A stretch of 64,000 bases of DNA, taken from NCBI RefSeq assembly GCF_030272615.1, contig NC_081406.1, forward strand, positions 230,696,896-230,760,895, read 5' to 3'. The position numbers and the translations under genes are program-made. Below the pieces are notes generated by a model. It was given only the letters and a program-made list of their open reading frames with translations, searched no databases and was not told where the DNA came from. How positions within the stretch are numbered: the stretch's first letter is position 1; each line of letters begins with the position of its first letter. The stretch is from Cryptomeria japonica (lineage: Eukaryota; Streptophyta; Pinopsida; Cupressales; Cupressaceae). This document shows positions 33,560 through 45,677 of this stretch, piece by piece.

Positions 33560-35178
33560 TGTATGTACACACACACACACATATACATAACAAAAGAACA
33601 AACATATATACATCTTAGTAAACAAGAGAACAAACATAAATACATTTGAGTAGACAAGAGAACAAACATATAACAATACATAACAACACACACTATCTAA
33701 TAGGTCATTGTCAAAGTAAAGTCATATGGACTTTACCTATTGTGAGGTTTTGTTGTCTTCTACATAATTTTGAGAAGTCCCTACATGCCTGCCAAAACAG
33801 ACATATGCATATATGTAATCATCCAAACATATAATAAGACAAATATAGGAGCACAAGAAACAACAAATTATAAAAATATTAATGCATATAAAGAAAAATC
33901 TCCCAATAGAATTAAGTGTATTAACAAACACAATTACATTGATATGTTGATCATCTACTTGATTCATCTCTCAACGCTCTCGCATGCTTCCAAAACAATT
34001 ATAATAACCGAGGGTAGTAACATCCTCACATGAAATCATCCTTACAATATTGCATGTACAACACCAAATGCATATACAAGAAGAACAATGCATATAATAT
34101 TTTGACTGTCTTCAACATTTCACATCATGCATACAACCCTTAAATTAAATCATACACTTTTTGTTATGATGAAGAGAACATTAATAATGCAATTGGATCC
34201 TTTCATAAATTCATACATACATCATATGCAAAAATATATACATATACATATCCATACATACATACATATACATATCCATATAGATACATACATACATATG
34301 CATATGCATATGTATACACATATATATACATGCATATGCATATATATGCATACATACAAAATGCATATACATACATACATATGAAGTGTACCAACATAAA
34401 TATAATTATGATATATGAAAACGTGAATTTAGTTATTCAGGGTGTACCAACACGAATAAGTGCCCTTTAATAAGAGATGTGCAGAGGTGTCCTTCATATG
34501 CTCAAAATTTTATATACATGTACATACGTACATATAGTTCACTAAAAATAATATATGGACTATGATAGTATCTTTAGTTATGAAAACATGAAGATAGGAT
34601 CATATCATAGTTGCATTCCTAAGCTATGAATATTGTAGAGGATATTCGATGAAAAAAATAAAAAAATCGTAATGAAATGACCATGGAAATTTCCTCTTAT
34701 TAAATTATTTGGATGTGAAAAATGAGTGCATTCATGTGTGGTAGTTGATTTTCAAACTTGAATATACGTGGGAAACAATTGGTCATTTCATACTTGCATC
34801 TACAATTTATGTCGGATTTTTACGATGACTTCAATGAATTCAATTTTACAACTACATATATGTGGGAACGAATCGATAATTTCATAATGCAATTTCCCTT
34901 TATGTATAAGTTCTATGGTGCCTTCAATGAATTCAACTTTATATTTATTTTTTTGTTTGTTGAGGAGCCTTACACGATTGACTTTTTGTGTAGGTAGCAA
35001 TAGTAGACGGAGTTCATGCATAAACAGTATAACTAGCATTACATGGTGTTGAAGCATAAACATGTTTGTTAATAACCAACATAACATGTTTGTCAATAAC
35101 CAACATTTTTCATGTCAATAACAGAAACATAATATGCATGTAATATATATATTGTGTGTGTGTCAATATATATATATA

Positions 35179-35259
<81 letters not shown>

Positions 35260-35441
35260 GTACATATATGTACATATATGTACATATATGTACATATATG
35301 TACATATATATACATGTGTATACATATATATGTGTGTGTGTGTGTGTATATATATATATACACGTGTATGCACATATATATACACATACATATGTACATA
35401 TATATACATGTATATATATGTACATATACATGTGTATATAT
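33502..35441. repeat. Microsatellite-rich stretch: (TATG)n, (AC)n, (CATA)n, (TA)n
   Basis: Pure or near-pure runs: TATG at 33534-33566 followed by AC at 33567-33580; mixed CATA/TATGCA at 34205-34384; a long TA run and TACATATATG repeats at 35160-35440. Between them is AT-rich DNA with no gene. All open frames over these runs are repeat translations. Confidence 0.9.
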
Positions 35442-35976
35442 AAGGGTGGTCAGAAAATTAAATGGCCACACACTCCTAAAATTAAAGTGAAAAATATGAG
35501 TGGGCCCATATGGATAAACACTTAGAATTAGGCTTTATTTAATTTTGTAATTGAATATTTTTTAAATTCTTATTGATGTATATATATATACAACAAATTA
35601 AATGGCCACACACTCCTAACGTTAAAGTGAAAAATGTGAGTGGGCCCATGTGGATAAACTCTTAGAATTAGGCATTATTTAATTTTGTAATTGAATATTT
35701 TTTAAATTCTTATTGTTGTATATACACACTCCTAACATTAAAGTGAAAAATGTGAGTGGGCCCATATGGATAAACACTTAGAATTAGGCGTTATTTAATT
35801 TTGTAATTGAATATTTTTTAAATTCTTATTGTTGTATAATACAACAATAAGAATTTAAAAAATATTCAATTACAAAATTAAATAACGCCTAATTCTAAGT
35901 GTTTATCCATATGGGCCCACACATTTTTCACTTTAATGTTAGAAGTGTGTGGTCATTTAATTTTTTGACCACCCTT
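35442..35976. mobile_element. Foldback element: three direct units and one inverted unit
   Basis: The ends are inverted: AAGGGTGGTCAGAAAATTAA at 35442 and ...TTTTTTGACCACCCTT ending at 35976. Inside, a ~130-140-bp unit containing GAGTGGGCCCATATGGATAA occurs in direct orientation from 35455, 35595 and 35724, then inverted from 35839. The third and inverted units form a near-perfect hairpin of ~114-bp arms centred on 35838, with a 2-base gap and one substitution seen. No transposase. A TA-type target site is possible because the flanks are TA-rich, but it cannot be shown. Confidence 0.8.
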
Positions 35977-36540
35977 TTATGTCCACTATCAGGCATGTAC
36001 ATAGCTTGGCTGGTACACATTGTTGAGTGTCTTTGAGCCCTAAAAACATCTCATTCTGTCAGTTTTGAGTATTATATATGTATTCACAGTGAGAGAAAAA
36101 TATATACAAATCAATTAAAGTAATCCTAGGTCTTACTTCACAGTGTAATGAAACTCTACATGACATCCATACAATGATATAAAATTGACAATATAAGTGG
36201 ACAAAAATCTTGATATGTAATGGTGAAACCGATCAAAATATTGCAACAATAACTTATACATGTCTGACATTGTGGCAATTAATTGTATGTGTATGTAGCA
36301 ATAGTTGATGGAGTTGATGCATAACCAATATAGCTAGCATAAACATGTTTGTCAAGAACAAAAACATAAACATGAATAGTCTAAAAGACTTAGCACTGCA
36401 CTATAACATGCAACAAGTCATGACTATATATCTAAGTGTATGTGTATGTAAACATATGTATACATGTGTATATGTATGCATATGTACACATGTATATATG
36501 TATACATATACATGTGTGTGTGTGTGTGTAATGAAATTAG
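35977..36540. other. No gene seen
   Basis: AT-rich. The stretch 36155-36255 with TAATGGTGAAACCGATCAAA resembles 37050-37110 (TAATGGTGAAACCGGTCAAA), a local duplication about 850 bases apart. A (GT)n run ends at 36530. Confidence 0.5.
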
Positions 36541-37030
36541 TAAAAAAAAATTATTTAAATGAAACCTTTGATGCAATACAGATAATTATTTTCATAGTAT
36601 GATTAAACCCTCAACACTATACATATAATTATTTCAAATTATAATGAAACACTCAATGCCATACAAATATTTATTTCAATGTATGTATATGGATACATAT
36701 ATTTATATACACCTATATACATATACATTTACATGTGTATGCATATGTTTATATTCATATATATAATGAAATTGGTAAAAAAAATCATTTAAATGAAATG
36801 TCATACAGATAATTATTTCACAATATAATTAAACCCTCAATGCCATACATATAATTATTTCACTGTATAATGAAAACCTCGATAACATACTAGATAACTA
36901 TTTGAAGGTATAATGAAATCCTCGATGCCATACATATAATAATGTAATAGTATAATGAAACCCTTGATGCCATACAAATAATTATTTCATAGTATAATTA
37001 TACAAATAATTGTGTCACAATATAATGAAA
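36541..37030 (+). repeat. ~42-bp minisatellite in two clusters
   Basis: The unit contains TATAATGAAACCCTCAATGC and CATACATATAATTATTTCA. About eight diverged copies lie at 36541-36680 and 36770-37030, separated by a CATA/TATA microsatellite. A single similar unit (TGAAACCTTCAATGCCATAG) is found at 50778, on the other side of the Gypsy insertion, so the insertion split this repeat field. Confidence 0.75.
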
Positions 37031-37173
37031 TCATAAAAAACTTTTAGAATGCATGATGTGTAATGGTGAAACCGGTCAAAATATTGTGACAGTAACTCTA
37101 TATATTTAAATCCTACATAAAATCATATCATTGATGCAAATTTGACAAAATAGGTGTAGCAATTTTCACATTA

Positions 37174-38469
37174 TGTAAGAACATGATAATCCTAACCTTG
37201 GAAAAACAAAAAAAAATTAAATCCTAATTACAACTAATGTTACATTATTAAATACTTATGAAAGTCTAGATACTTTAATTTACTATGAGTAACAAGGTAT
37301 CATTATCATGAGTGCAAAATTTAACTATATAATAACCTAATAGATTAATATGACAACCTAAAGTTAGTATGCATAAGATAGATTAAAGATAACTAAAGAT
37401 TTCATTCATGGAACTACGAGTTACTACTATTGTGCTCAACAAACTTATGTAATAACATTCATATATGAGGTATATAGTTGAGTAAAGTAAGGACTATGAG
37501 TTAATAAGTATATAAGAAAGAGAAACAAATATTATTGTAACATATAGTTAGCATGATTAGGTAAAAATACTAAAAATGAAGAACTTCTAATTTCAAAGAT
37601 TGATACAAACTAGGGTTAATGTGTAAAAGATTAAAGATAACTTGTCATCTTAAATAATATCCTTCAACCATGCATTCATGAATGGAAAACATAAACTAAT
37701 CAAAGAAACACATAAACCACGAGACATGCATACGTAGGTGACATGTTAGTAGGTTAGTGGCTAGTAATTTTCCTTGTTATCTGTTAGTTACATATACATG
37801 GCGACCTCCTGTCGCATTTATGGCAGTAGACCTCATTGGTCTTGTACATAGATTACATAGCTTAAATAACTTAATCATGAGACCGTATTAGTCATTTATA
37901 ATAATGCAGTAATACAACATACATTAATGCATAATATTTTATAATATCATGATATGAATCTCTTTATTCAGTACATTTGATATTAAAGTTAATTTTTTAT
38001 TATTCAAAATCCCATGCTTCAATTATATTATAATTTTTATTATTGAATTTCTAAATTTATTTTATTATTTAATTAATTTTGTTTAATATGTGTGTACACA
38101 AGTTGTATCCCGTGAGTGGTTGTTGACGAGCTAAAAGACCCATCCTCGATCATATGTTTGTCTTCGACAGTTGACCCTGCATTCACCTTGCACTCAACAA
38201 GGTTGGTAGATCATCTTGATAAAAATAATATAAAATTTCATCATCACATAATTAACATGTCATTATGATCATTAAATAGCATCATAAAATAATTAAATTA
38301 ATATCATCACATAATAATCATTATTAAAATGTCAATCATCGTCATATTAAAATGCCATTAATAGTATAATGTCATCAACACTTCTAATATCATCAAAATA
38401 TAAAGATGTTATTGTGCATAAATGTCTAATTTAAGGTAGAAAATATTAATCTAAATTTGGGTCGTGACA
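37174..38469 (-). repeat. 3' LTR of the Gypsy element
   Basis: TGTAAGAACATGATAATCCT to AATTTGGGTCGTGACA in plus orientation. Compared with the split partner it has scattered substitutions and small indels. Contains a GTGACCT/GCGACCT...GTCGCATTT pair near 37800 that resembles the tandem unit at 39056. Confidence 0.9.
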
Positions 38470-38482
38470 TCCTTCCCCACTA
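38470..38482 (-). promoter_or_regulatory. Polypurine tract of the Gypsy element
   Basis: The minus strand reads TAGTGGGGAAGGA immediately before TGTCACGACCC, a common plant Gypsy polypurine/LTR junction. Confidence 0.8.
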
Positions 38483-40359
38483 GGAAGAGACATCATCTCG
38501 ATGTTTGGGTACACACGCTGAAATAATATGGTACCTCTCTAATTAAATCATAAGATCACAAGGTGCAACCAATAGATATTTATGTATTAATAGCTTGAAA
38601 CAAATGAATCATATTACTCTTACAGAATAATTAACAAAGTACAAGTGTCATATATTACTCTAAACACGTATCTATATCATCCCTACATCCAATTTGATTT
38701 CCTTACCAATTCAAGTATTTAATAGGTATAGACATATGTCTAAAGAGGCTATCCTTATTTAAATGGATTCACATTTGCCAACTATAGAAGGATATGCACA
38801 AGCTAGATGAAAAGTCTAAAAAAAAATATCTTATACAATGTTAATTTGTAGGCTAAAAGGCAGTCATGAACTTTTCATACAGTAATCACATAATGATATC
38901 CTAAGGCTTTGATTGCCTACTCACAAGAAACATATCTCAATACCTAAGTCTTGGTAACTAAAGTTAATATTAATAAAGAAATAGAACAAGTTGCAATTCA
39001 ACACATGCATACATGAAATAATTTGAGTTAGTGATTTCACCCATCTAGTTAACTCGTGTGACCTCTCGTCACCATTCAATTATGTGACCTAGGATTTACG
39101 CCCATCCCGACACATTTGATTATGTGACCTATCCCATCACATTTAATTATGTGACCTATCTCGTCACATTTGACTATGTGACCTATCTTGTCACATTTCC
39201 CATCATATTTGATTATTAATTGTTAATGTCATGTTTAATATATCTCAAAAATGTCATCACACAAAACTAATATATGAGCCTACTTCATCCAATGGCATTC
39301 ATGTAGGTGGTCATATCTCTTATACAATTATTGAATATCATGTCACCACATTCATAGCAATGTTTATGCTACCGCAAATTCAAGCATGCCAAGCTATACC
39401 AAGGACTTCTTAAGTTATAAGGCTTATTTTCAATCCTCTCTTTTCTATAATTTCTAGGATTGATTAAGATCAACACATAATAAGATAATTTAAGTATCAT
39501 TATGTGCAATTATGAAATCACTCATCTTGTAAATTTCTTCTTATTTCATTACACAAGAAGACATATATGTGGGGAAATTATACCACATCTACATGACATG
39601 TGATTTTTGCATTAATTAGACCCTCTTAAAACTATTGGAGCACAAGGTATGATACCTATGATTTTCTCTATAAAATGCTCACATTAAAAGTTTGAACAAG
39701 TAGGCCATGATACATGGGCCTTAAATACCTTGACTCATAGGGAATTATTACCTTTAGCTAAGGTTTTAACACACATGACCAATATGACAAGATATACTCT
39801 ATGTCATTCACATTCTTACAAGTGCAACATAACGAATGCATTTTGCCCTATGATAAAGGATTTATAATATGAAGTTTATTGTATCTGCTATGTAGAGTAA
39901 AAACCATGAATGTAACATGGAGAATATATTTACCATAATGCCACAAGGTAATAAATATCACAGTTTAGGGATATAAGTTGTCAACCTATTAATCTAGAAT
40001 GATCCTTATGTATGTTTTACATATTACTACTTTCATTCTGACCATATTTCATTCTTATAGAAATAATGTAACTCGTGTACCTAGAAAATAGAGAAATATT
40101 TAATAATCCAATCCTCTAATGCACAAGAATCATCTTAGGTTTATTTTTAACTTTGGTCCAACCCTCATGCTTTATAGTTTATAATACTCCATCTAAGATA
40201 TTTATAAACAAAAAAATCATCCAAGCATGAAGCATATGAGGGCATACAAGTCCACTCCAGTTTATTATTATATATACTAACTAAGGTTCAAACATCGAGG
40301 AGACCATCTTCCCAGAGGCACTCCTCAATGATGAATAATGATGAATAGTAAGTACTCAA
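38483..40359 (-). other. Non-coding Gypsy interior with a ~32-bp minisatellite
   Basis: No coding similarity on either strand. At 39056-39215 a ~30-bp unit containing TATGTGACCTATCCCATCAC is repeated about five times; related single units occur at 41920 and in both LTRs. A probable interior spacer of the Gypsy element. Confidence 0.6.
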
Positions 40360-41835
40360 CAGATACTAAGAGGGGGGGTGAATCAGTATAGACAAAAAAT
40401 TCCTTAAACCACTTTGACTGTAAAGACTGAACTAACTGGTAAATAGTATCATTGATCTAAAAACAGAGTACTACCAGTAAAATACAGTATGACTATGAAA
40501 GACATAAACCGATAACACTTAGATCTTCACCACACATAATATCTCTTCTCCACTTCACCCATATGCATAAACAAGTAATACATCTGAAATATAAACACCA
40601 CTGGATCATCATCCATTACCACTTAATAGAAAATACTAATCATCACATGAAAAGGCATCACACATGACACACTGATTTTTCACGTGGAAATCCAACTGGG
40701 AAAAACCATGGTGGGGATGAATACCCACAAGTTGTACTTTGAACTCTTCTAAAGTCTGCTCTATTAGGAGCCTAGTCTGGTTAAGGACTTTACAATAGGT
40801 TTTGCTAGGAACCAATCCTACTAGGGATCACCCGGTTAAGGGATGGCTAAATACCCGGTTAAAGGTTAGAACCCTGTTAAAGGTTACCTTGCAAGAGGAT
40901 TTGAAGAACTCATTGATTTGAGTCACCCTGTTAAAGGATTTACACAAAGCTTGTTAAAGCTACCTCGTTAAGGGATTTCCCAACTGCTGAAATGGTTAGA
41001 AGTCAACAGGTAATACATTGATCTGATAACAACAATCAATGCCAATGCAGATCCACTTTAGTTCCTTTGCATTTGCAGTCACACTCTGCAGGTATCAACA
41101 CACTTCTCCAGTCTGGTAAGAATCAAGTATCTCTTCACTTGGATACACACATAACATTTGCCAACAACTTCACAATGCAAATCATCATCGACCTTATAGG
41201 AAATAGATAGGTCGGTAGCATAAACCCTAAACCCTAAACATTTAGGTTATCAATAAAGTTGGTCCAATCCTGACCATACAATCACATTGCATTGAATAAA
41301 ACAGTCTTGAACAGATCTCAAGACATTCTCCATCATTCGTTCTTTGCCACTTCTGGAAGCTGATAACCCATCACGCGTTCTTCACTGTTTACTGAGACTT
41401 CGCACATTCCCAAGGTAGATAGGATCAATCTTCTTCATGCAAGATCCTCAAGGAAATCCTTCATGCACACAAGGCTGACGTGGCAACATGATCTGATCTC
41501 CATTTCAATGCTAACCCATCACAGAATGTCATCTATCGAATCACACAGACTTGAAATGCATCAACCAGAAACCCTGAAGCTAAGACTACGAACCGGTAGT
41601 CATACCAAATGAAACCCTGATTCAAAACTTTTGATATACAGGTTCACATTCCAACATACCGGTTCACTTTGAACAAACATACCACTTCACTTTTTCACAT
41701 ATACCGGTTCACATCATCATACCGGTTCTCTTGCCAGCTTGCCTACTTCAATATACCGGTTCATACTTCAGCATATTGACATCAATGACAACATAAAATA
41801 TCATCATGTTATCATACTTTGGACATATGCCAACA
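40360..41835 (-). repeat. Copia-type solo LTR inserted in the Gypsy element
   Basis: On the minus strand it begins TGTTGGCATATGTCC at 41835 and runs to about 40360, where the TAAGAGGGGGGGTGAATCAG box lies; it matches the LTR at 846-2266 along its length. It has the U3 box (TGTCATTGATGTCAA, ~41770-41790), the CACGTGGAAATCC...GGGAAAAACCATGGTGGGG box (~40678-40735) and a short AAACCCTAAACCCTAAAC run at 41224. No interior sequence or second LTR follows. CTCAA occurs at both borders (40355-40359, 41836-41840), but the left end lacks the expected TG terminus, so the border is uncertain. Confidence 0.75.
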
Positions 41836-41948
41836 CTCAACACACAATAATCTATAAAAATACTTTACATAATCTATCAAACATTACTAGCTAGGCCCAC
41901 CAGACATGACACATTATATCTTATTTGTGTGACCTATGTTGTCACACA

Positions 41949-42451
41949 TTACACTTTTATTTGAATAATGGTACACCTTTCTTTATTTAAATAAAGATTC
42001 CTTCTTGTTTCTTCTAGATGTTTGATGGGGACAAGCTCTAGCATAGTGGTCCCCTCCACATATATAATACCCATCTCTAGGCCCCTTCGGTTTGTAATTA
42101 TTATCATAATGAGTACTCTTATTGCTTCCATATTGATTCCTTCTGACTCTACGTCCAATATGGTTGTCTATATTCAGGTTTTTGGTTTATTGATTATTAT
42201 TTTCCTGCAGTTGAATTATCCTTTTGAAAGCTCCGGTCCCATAGCCAAAATATAGCCACTGGGTCATAGATCATACTGCCTTCTTGGTTTTGGTTCCTAT
42301 TCTGGTCTTCCACTCTCTTGATATCTTGTTCTAGGAGGTGTACCCTTTTCCCTAGTTGAATTAGCAAGGTAATATTTTGGTCCAACCTCTTGTCTAGATT
42401 ATGGTTCATTCCATCCATTCTCCCACTGCAATTGTCATTCTTAGTGACCAT
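41949..42451 (-). pseudogene. Gypsy gag relic with a damaged zinc knuckle
   Basis: On the minus strand from 42451 comes a helical, charged segment (DKRLDQNITLLIQLGKRVHL, LEQDIKRVEDQ), then around 42040-42080 YYICGGDHYARACPHQ, the zinc-knuckle pattern C-x2-C-x3-H-x4-C of chromovirus-like Gag with its first Cys changed to Tyr. Frames are broken in between. It lies near the primer site at 43042, the right place for gag. Capsid sequence upstream is not recognisable. Confidence 0.6.
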
Positions 42452-43041
42452 TTTAGTTGGTTAATGTTGTCCTATGCCAACATTTACATCTTTTATCAAG
42501 GTAGACCATTAAGTCCTATTTTAATTTACAAACTTCTTTAGTGCATTATGACTATATTATCAAGCAGTAAACAATCATCATTGATCATGCCTATCAATTC
42601 CCATTATGTATCTTTTCAAGCATCATGCTAAATGAAACATGAAATTAGTTATAATTTTATCAATGTGTTTTCATTTCATATCTATGATATGCTAAGTTTT
42701 TTCCAAATATACTAATGTGGAATGATGTATCACTAGAAAGGGCCATATTCTCTCTTGCATTCACATTAATTTTAATACAAGTATAAACATCTTATTTCAT
42801 GTATCATGCAATCATCGTTCAAATGCATCACTCACAATTTGTATTTTCTAATCATCATCTATGGATATGCTATTCAAGCAAAAAAAAATATTTCAAGGTT
42901 CTAAAACAAGGCAAAACAAATATTCACACATAATGCACATGCGCATAAATCCTATAACTTATATGCAAAAGGGGTATTGTACCCTGGAACCGATTAATTA
43001 TTGCAACCTAATGTAGTGAACTCAAAGACATGTTGAACCTA

Positions 43042-43058
43042 GAGCTATGATACCAAAA
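43042..43058 (-). promoter_or_regulatory. Primer-binding site of the Gypsy element
   Basis: The minus strand reads TTTTGGTATCATAGCTC right after the 5' LTR end ...AGGTCCTTACA, a tRNA-Met-type primer site with one change from TGGTATCAGAGC. Confidence 0.75.
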
Positions 43059-43560
43059 TGTAAGGACCTGATAATCTTAACCTTAGAAAAACTAACAAAA
43101 TTAAATCTTAATTACAACTAACATTACATTATTAAATACTTATGAAAGTTTACGTACTTTAATTTACTATGAGTAACAAGGTACCATTATCATTAGTGCA
43201 AAATTTAACTATATTATAAACCCAGTAGATTAATATGACAACCTAAAGTTAGAATGCATAAGATATATTAAAGATAACTAAAGATTGCATTCATGGAACT
43301 ATGAGCTACTACTATTGTGCCCAACAAACTTATGTAATAACATTCATATATGAGGAATGTAGTTGAGTAAAGTAAGGACTATGCGTTAATAAGTATATAA
43401 GAAAGAGAAATATCATATCAAAATATTATTGTAACTTATAGTTAGCATGATTAAGGTAAGAATACTAAAAAAAAAGAACTTCAAAATTCTAAGATTGATA
43501 AAAACTAGGGTTAATGTGTAAAAGAGTAAGGATAACTTATCATGTTAAATAATATCCTTC

Positions 43561-44145
43561 TGTTGGTATATGCACACTCCAATGAGACATTGTATGTGAT
43601 TGAAGGTTTTGTCATTGATGGCAACCTTGCTATCCTATGGCACCGGCAAGACATTATACTAGCAAAGCATTACATCGACAAGATAGTGCACCAGCATCAG
43701 TAGATCACACTCTACACCGGCACCAGCACAGAAGAAAGAAAGTATACCGGCACCGAGGCCGACAGGATTTTTGTTATACAATATTTTGTTTATTATTGTA
43801 AGCCGACTTGACAAATTGTAAAATGACTCTTATATATAAAGGAGATCATTGTAGACATTTGTAATAATGATGGAGGAGCATAAAAGAAAATATTAGGCAG
43901 ACCTAATGTGCGAAATATAGGTCAAGGGGTATATGTAAAGAATAGAGCAGGAACCGGTACTGAATTTGGCATTGAAGATGCTATTGTAAAGTAGTACAAG
44001 TTATTGGATTAGTATAATCCTTATTGTAAGTCAGTGTGACTTCCCATTAAGCAGTGAGCTCTAGGCAGTTGGCCTTCCTGCATGTGTAGGCCCCTATTAT
44101 ATTGATTCACCCCCCCCCCTCTCAGTATCTGTGGGACCCCTAACA
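43561..44145 (+). repeat. 5' LTR of copy 2
   Basis: TGTTGGTATATGCACACTCC to GGGACCCCTAACA. It has a U3 box TTTTGTCATTGATGGCAACC, a likely TATA box in CTCTTATATATAAAGG near 43826-43841, and the ACCCCCCCCCTCTCAGTATC box before its end. Most differences from the 3' LTR are C/T and G/A changes. Confidence 0.95.
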
Positions 44146-44147
44146 AT

Positions 44148-44159
44148 TGGTATCAGAGC
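44148..44159 (+). promoter_or_regulatory. Primer-binding site of copy 2
   Basis: TGGTATCAGAGC, complementary to the 3' end of plant initiator tRNA-Met, two bases after the LTR. Confidence 0.95.
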
Positions 44160-44189
44160 TTGGTCCTCTATTTTTAGAAGCCTAATAGC

Positions 44190-45374
44190 TTGAGGAAGAT
44201 CTTGACACTGGTAAAGATGGAAAATCTGATGAAGCAACTTGAAGGAGCTCTTACAGACTATGATGCAGAGAAATTGAAAAATATCAAATTAGAAGATGAT
44301 TTAAGGGCAGCTCAGGATATCATTCAGGCACTTCAAGAAAATTTTACTGTTGCAAGAAATAAGAGAAGAGAACTTTGTGAAAAACTGCAAAATGAGAATG
44401 ATGAAAAGGAATCACTTAATGATATGATAAGCAAGTTGAAACAAGAGATCATGACAACAAAAAATGAAATGCAGGATATGACTATGAGATTTTGCAAAGA
44501 GATTGAGGATATGAAGAAGAATGAAGAAGAATTGACCAGAAGACTAAGTGATGCAGCAAATGAGAATGCAAGACTTAGCTATGAAAATGACATGTTGAAG
44601 ACAGATCTAATGCATACTCAGAATGACTCAAATGAACTGATGAGACAAAAAGAAATCTTGGAAAGAGAACTGGAAACTGCAAATCAACACAAAGAAAAAT
44701 TCAAGAAAAGCTCAGAGGAACTTGGCACCTTGCTGAAGAATCAAAAATCTAAAGGTGACACTTCTGGAATTGGCTTTGAAGTTGGTGAAAGCTCCAGTAC
44801 TGCAAATACTCAAGATCATAGCAAACCGGTAAGATAACCTAATGCTTATAAATTCAATGGAAAATGCTTTAACTGTAATAAGTATGGTCATAGAGCAAAT
44901 GATTGTAGATCTAGAAATTATCAGAATATCAGCACACCCACCGGTCAATGTTCCAAATGCAACAAAGTTGGTCACAACTCTAAAAACTGCAGAATGAATG
45001 TAAGATGTTATGTTTGTGGAAGATTTGGACATTTATCAAATCAATGCAGAACACAAACCAACATAGGTTATGGGAAAGCTATTTAGAAGAATAATGTAAC
45101 TTGTTATGCATGTAACAAGATTGGGCATATTGCTAAATTTTGTAGAAGTAAAGGAATACCGGTAGACAACAAAAGTGCTAGCTTGAAAGGTAAAGAAAAA
45201 GTTGAAGAGGTTAAGCAAGAATTCTCAAAACAATGGATTAGGAAAGCTAATCTAAATATTGGGAATACTTCTCCACCGGTAGAACCAACCAATGCTTCAC
45301 CGGTAGGACAAAGTGATACTTCACCAGAACGACAGAGTAGTGCTCCACCGGCAGGAAGTTCTTCATCTAATTGA
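44190..45374 (+). pseudogene. ORF1 of copy 2: coiled-coil, four-knuckle Gag-like protein
   Basis: One uninterrupted phase of ~395 codons with two stops, TAA at 44835 and TAG at 45084. The ATG at 44190 is open, but the methionine at MENLMKQLEGALTDYDA aligns better with copy 1. Residues ~10-190 are charged coiled coil with regular heptads; then a Ser/Gly linker and four knuckles CFNCNKYGHRANDC, CSKCNKVGHNSKNC, CYVCGRFGHLSNQC and CYACNKIGHIAKFC, all four intact. A Lys-rich stretch and a Pro/Ser tail follow. Knuckles imply nucleic-acid binding. The coiled coil may replace the capsid domain for assembly (inference). No UBN2 or Retrotrans_gag domain is visible, unlike the Gag relics at both window ends. 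Confidence 0.88.
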
Positions 45375-45677
45375 AGAAAATTTCCTTGAGGGTTTGGCAA
45401 TCTAATGACACATGTGCTAATTATTCCCTCAATTAGAGATAAGAAGTTGAAAATTACTTATTACCGGCAGACAATGTTAAGTGAATACTTAACCGGCATG
45501 CAATTAATGTGGTAGATGGCAAAAAAGACATTATTAAGTTAAGGTTTTGGCTCCATTTCATTTCACCGTGATTTCAAATTTTCAGAGAGCGCGAAGACTC
45601 CAAGATAAGGCATTTTGAGCAAGAAGCAAGCACACTCCAAGCAATAATCCATCCAAGGCAGTAAAAGGTATTTAATC

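Noticed and set aside
33463-34397. Open frames rich in C, Y, V, H and T over 33463-33693 and 34127-34397
   Set aside because: They lie on TATG, AC and CATA repeats and have no non-repeat core.
35093-35525. Several 80-120-codon frames on both strands (YIYIYI-type proteins)
   Set aside because: They are translations of the TA/TACATA microsatellite; open on both strands and in several phases at once.
40342-41835. Left border of the solo LTR at 40342 (TGAATAGTAAG)
   Set aside because: It would give a TG terminus but no matching target duplication (AATGA against CTCAA); the border at 40360 matches CTCAA but lacks TG. Left undecided.
44190-45374. ORF1 as a host zinc-knuckle RNA-binding protein
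   Set aside because: It lies between primer site and ORF2 in an element with target duplications and has a corresponding copy in the other element.
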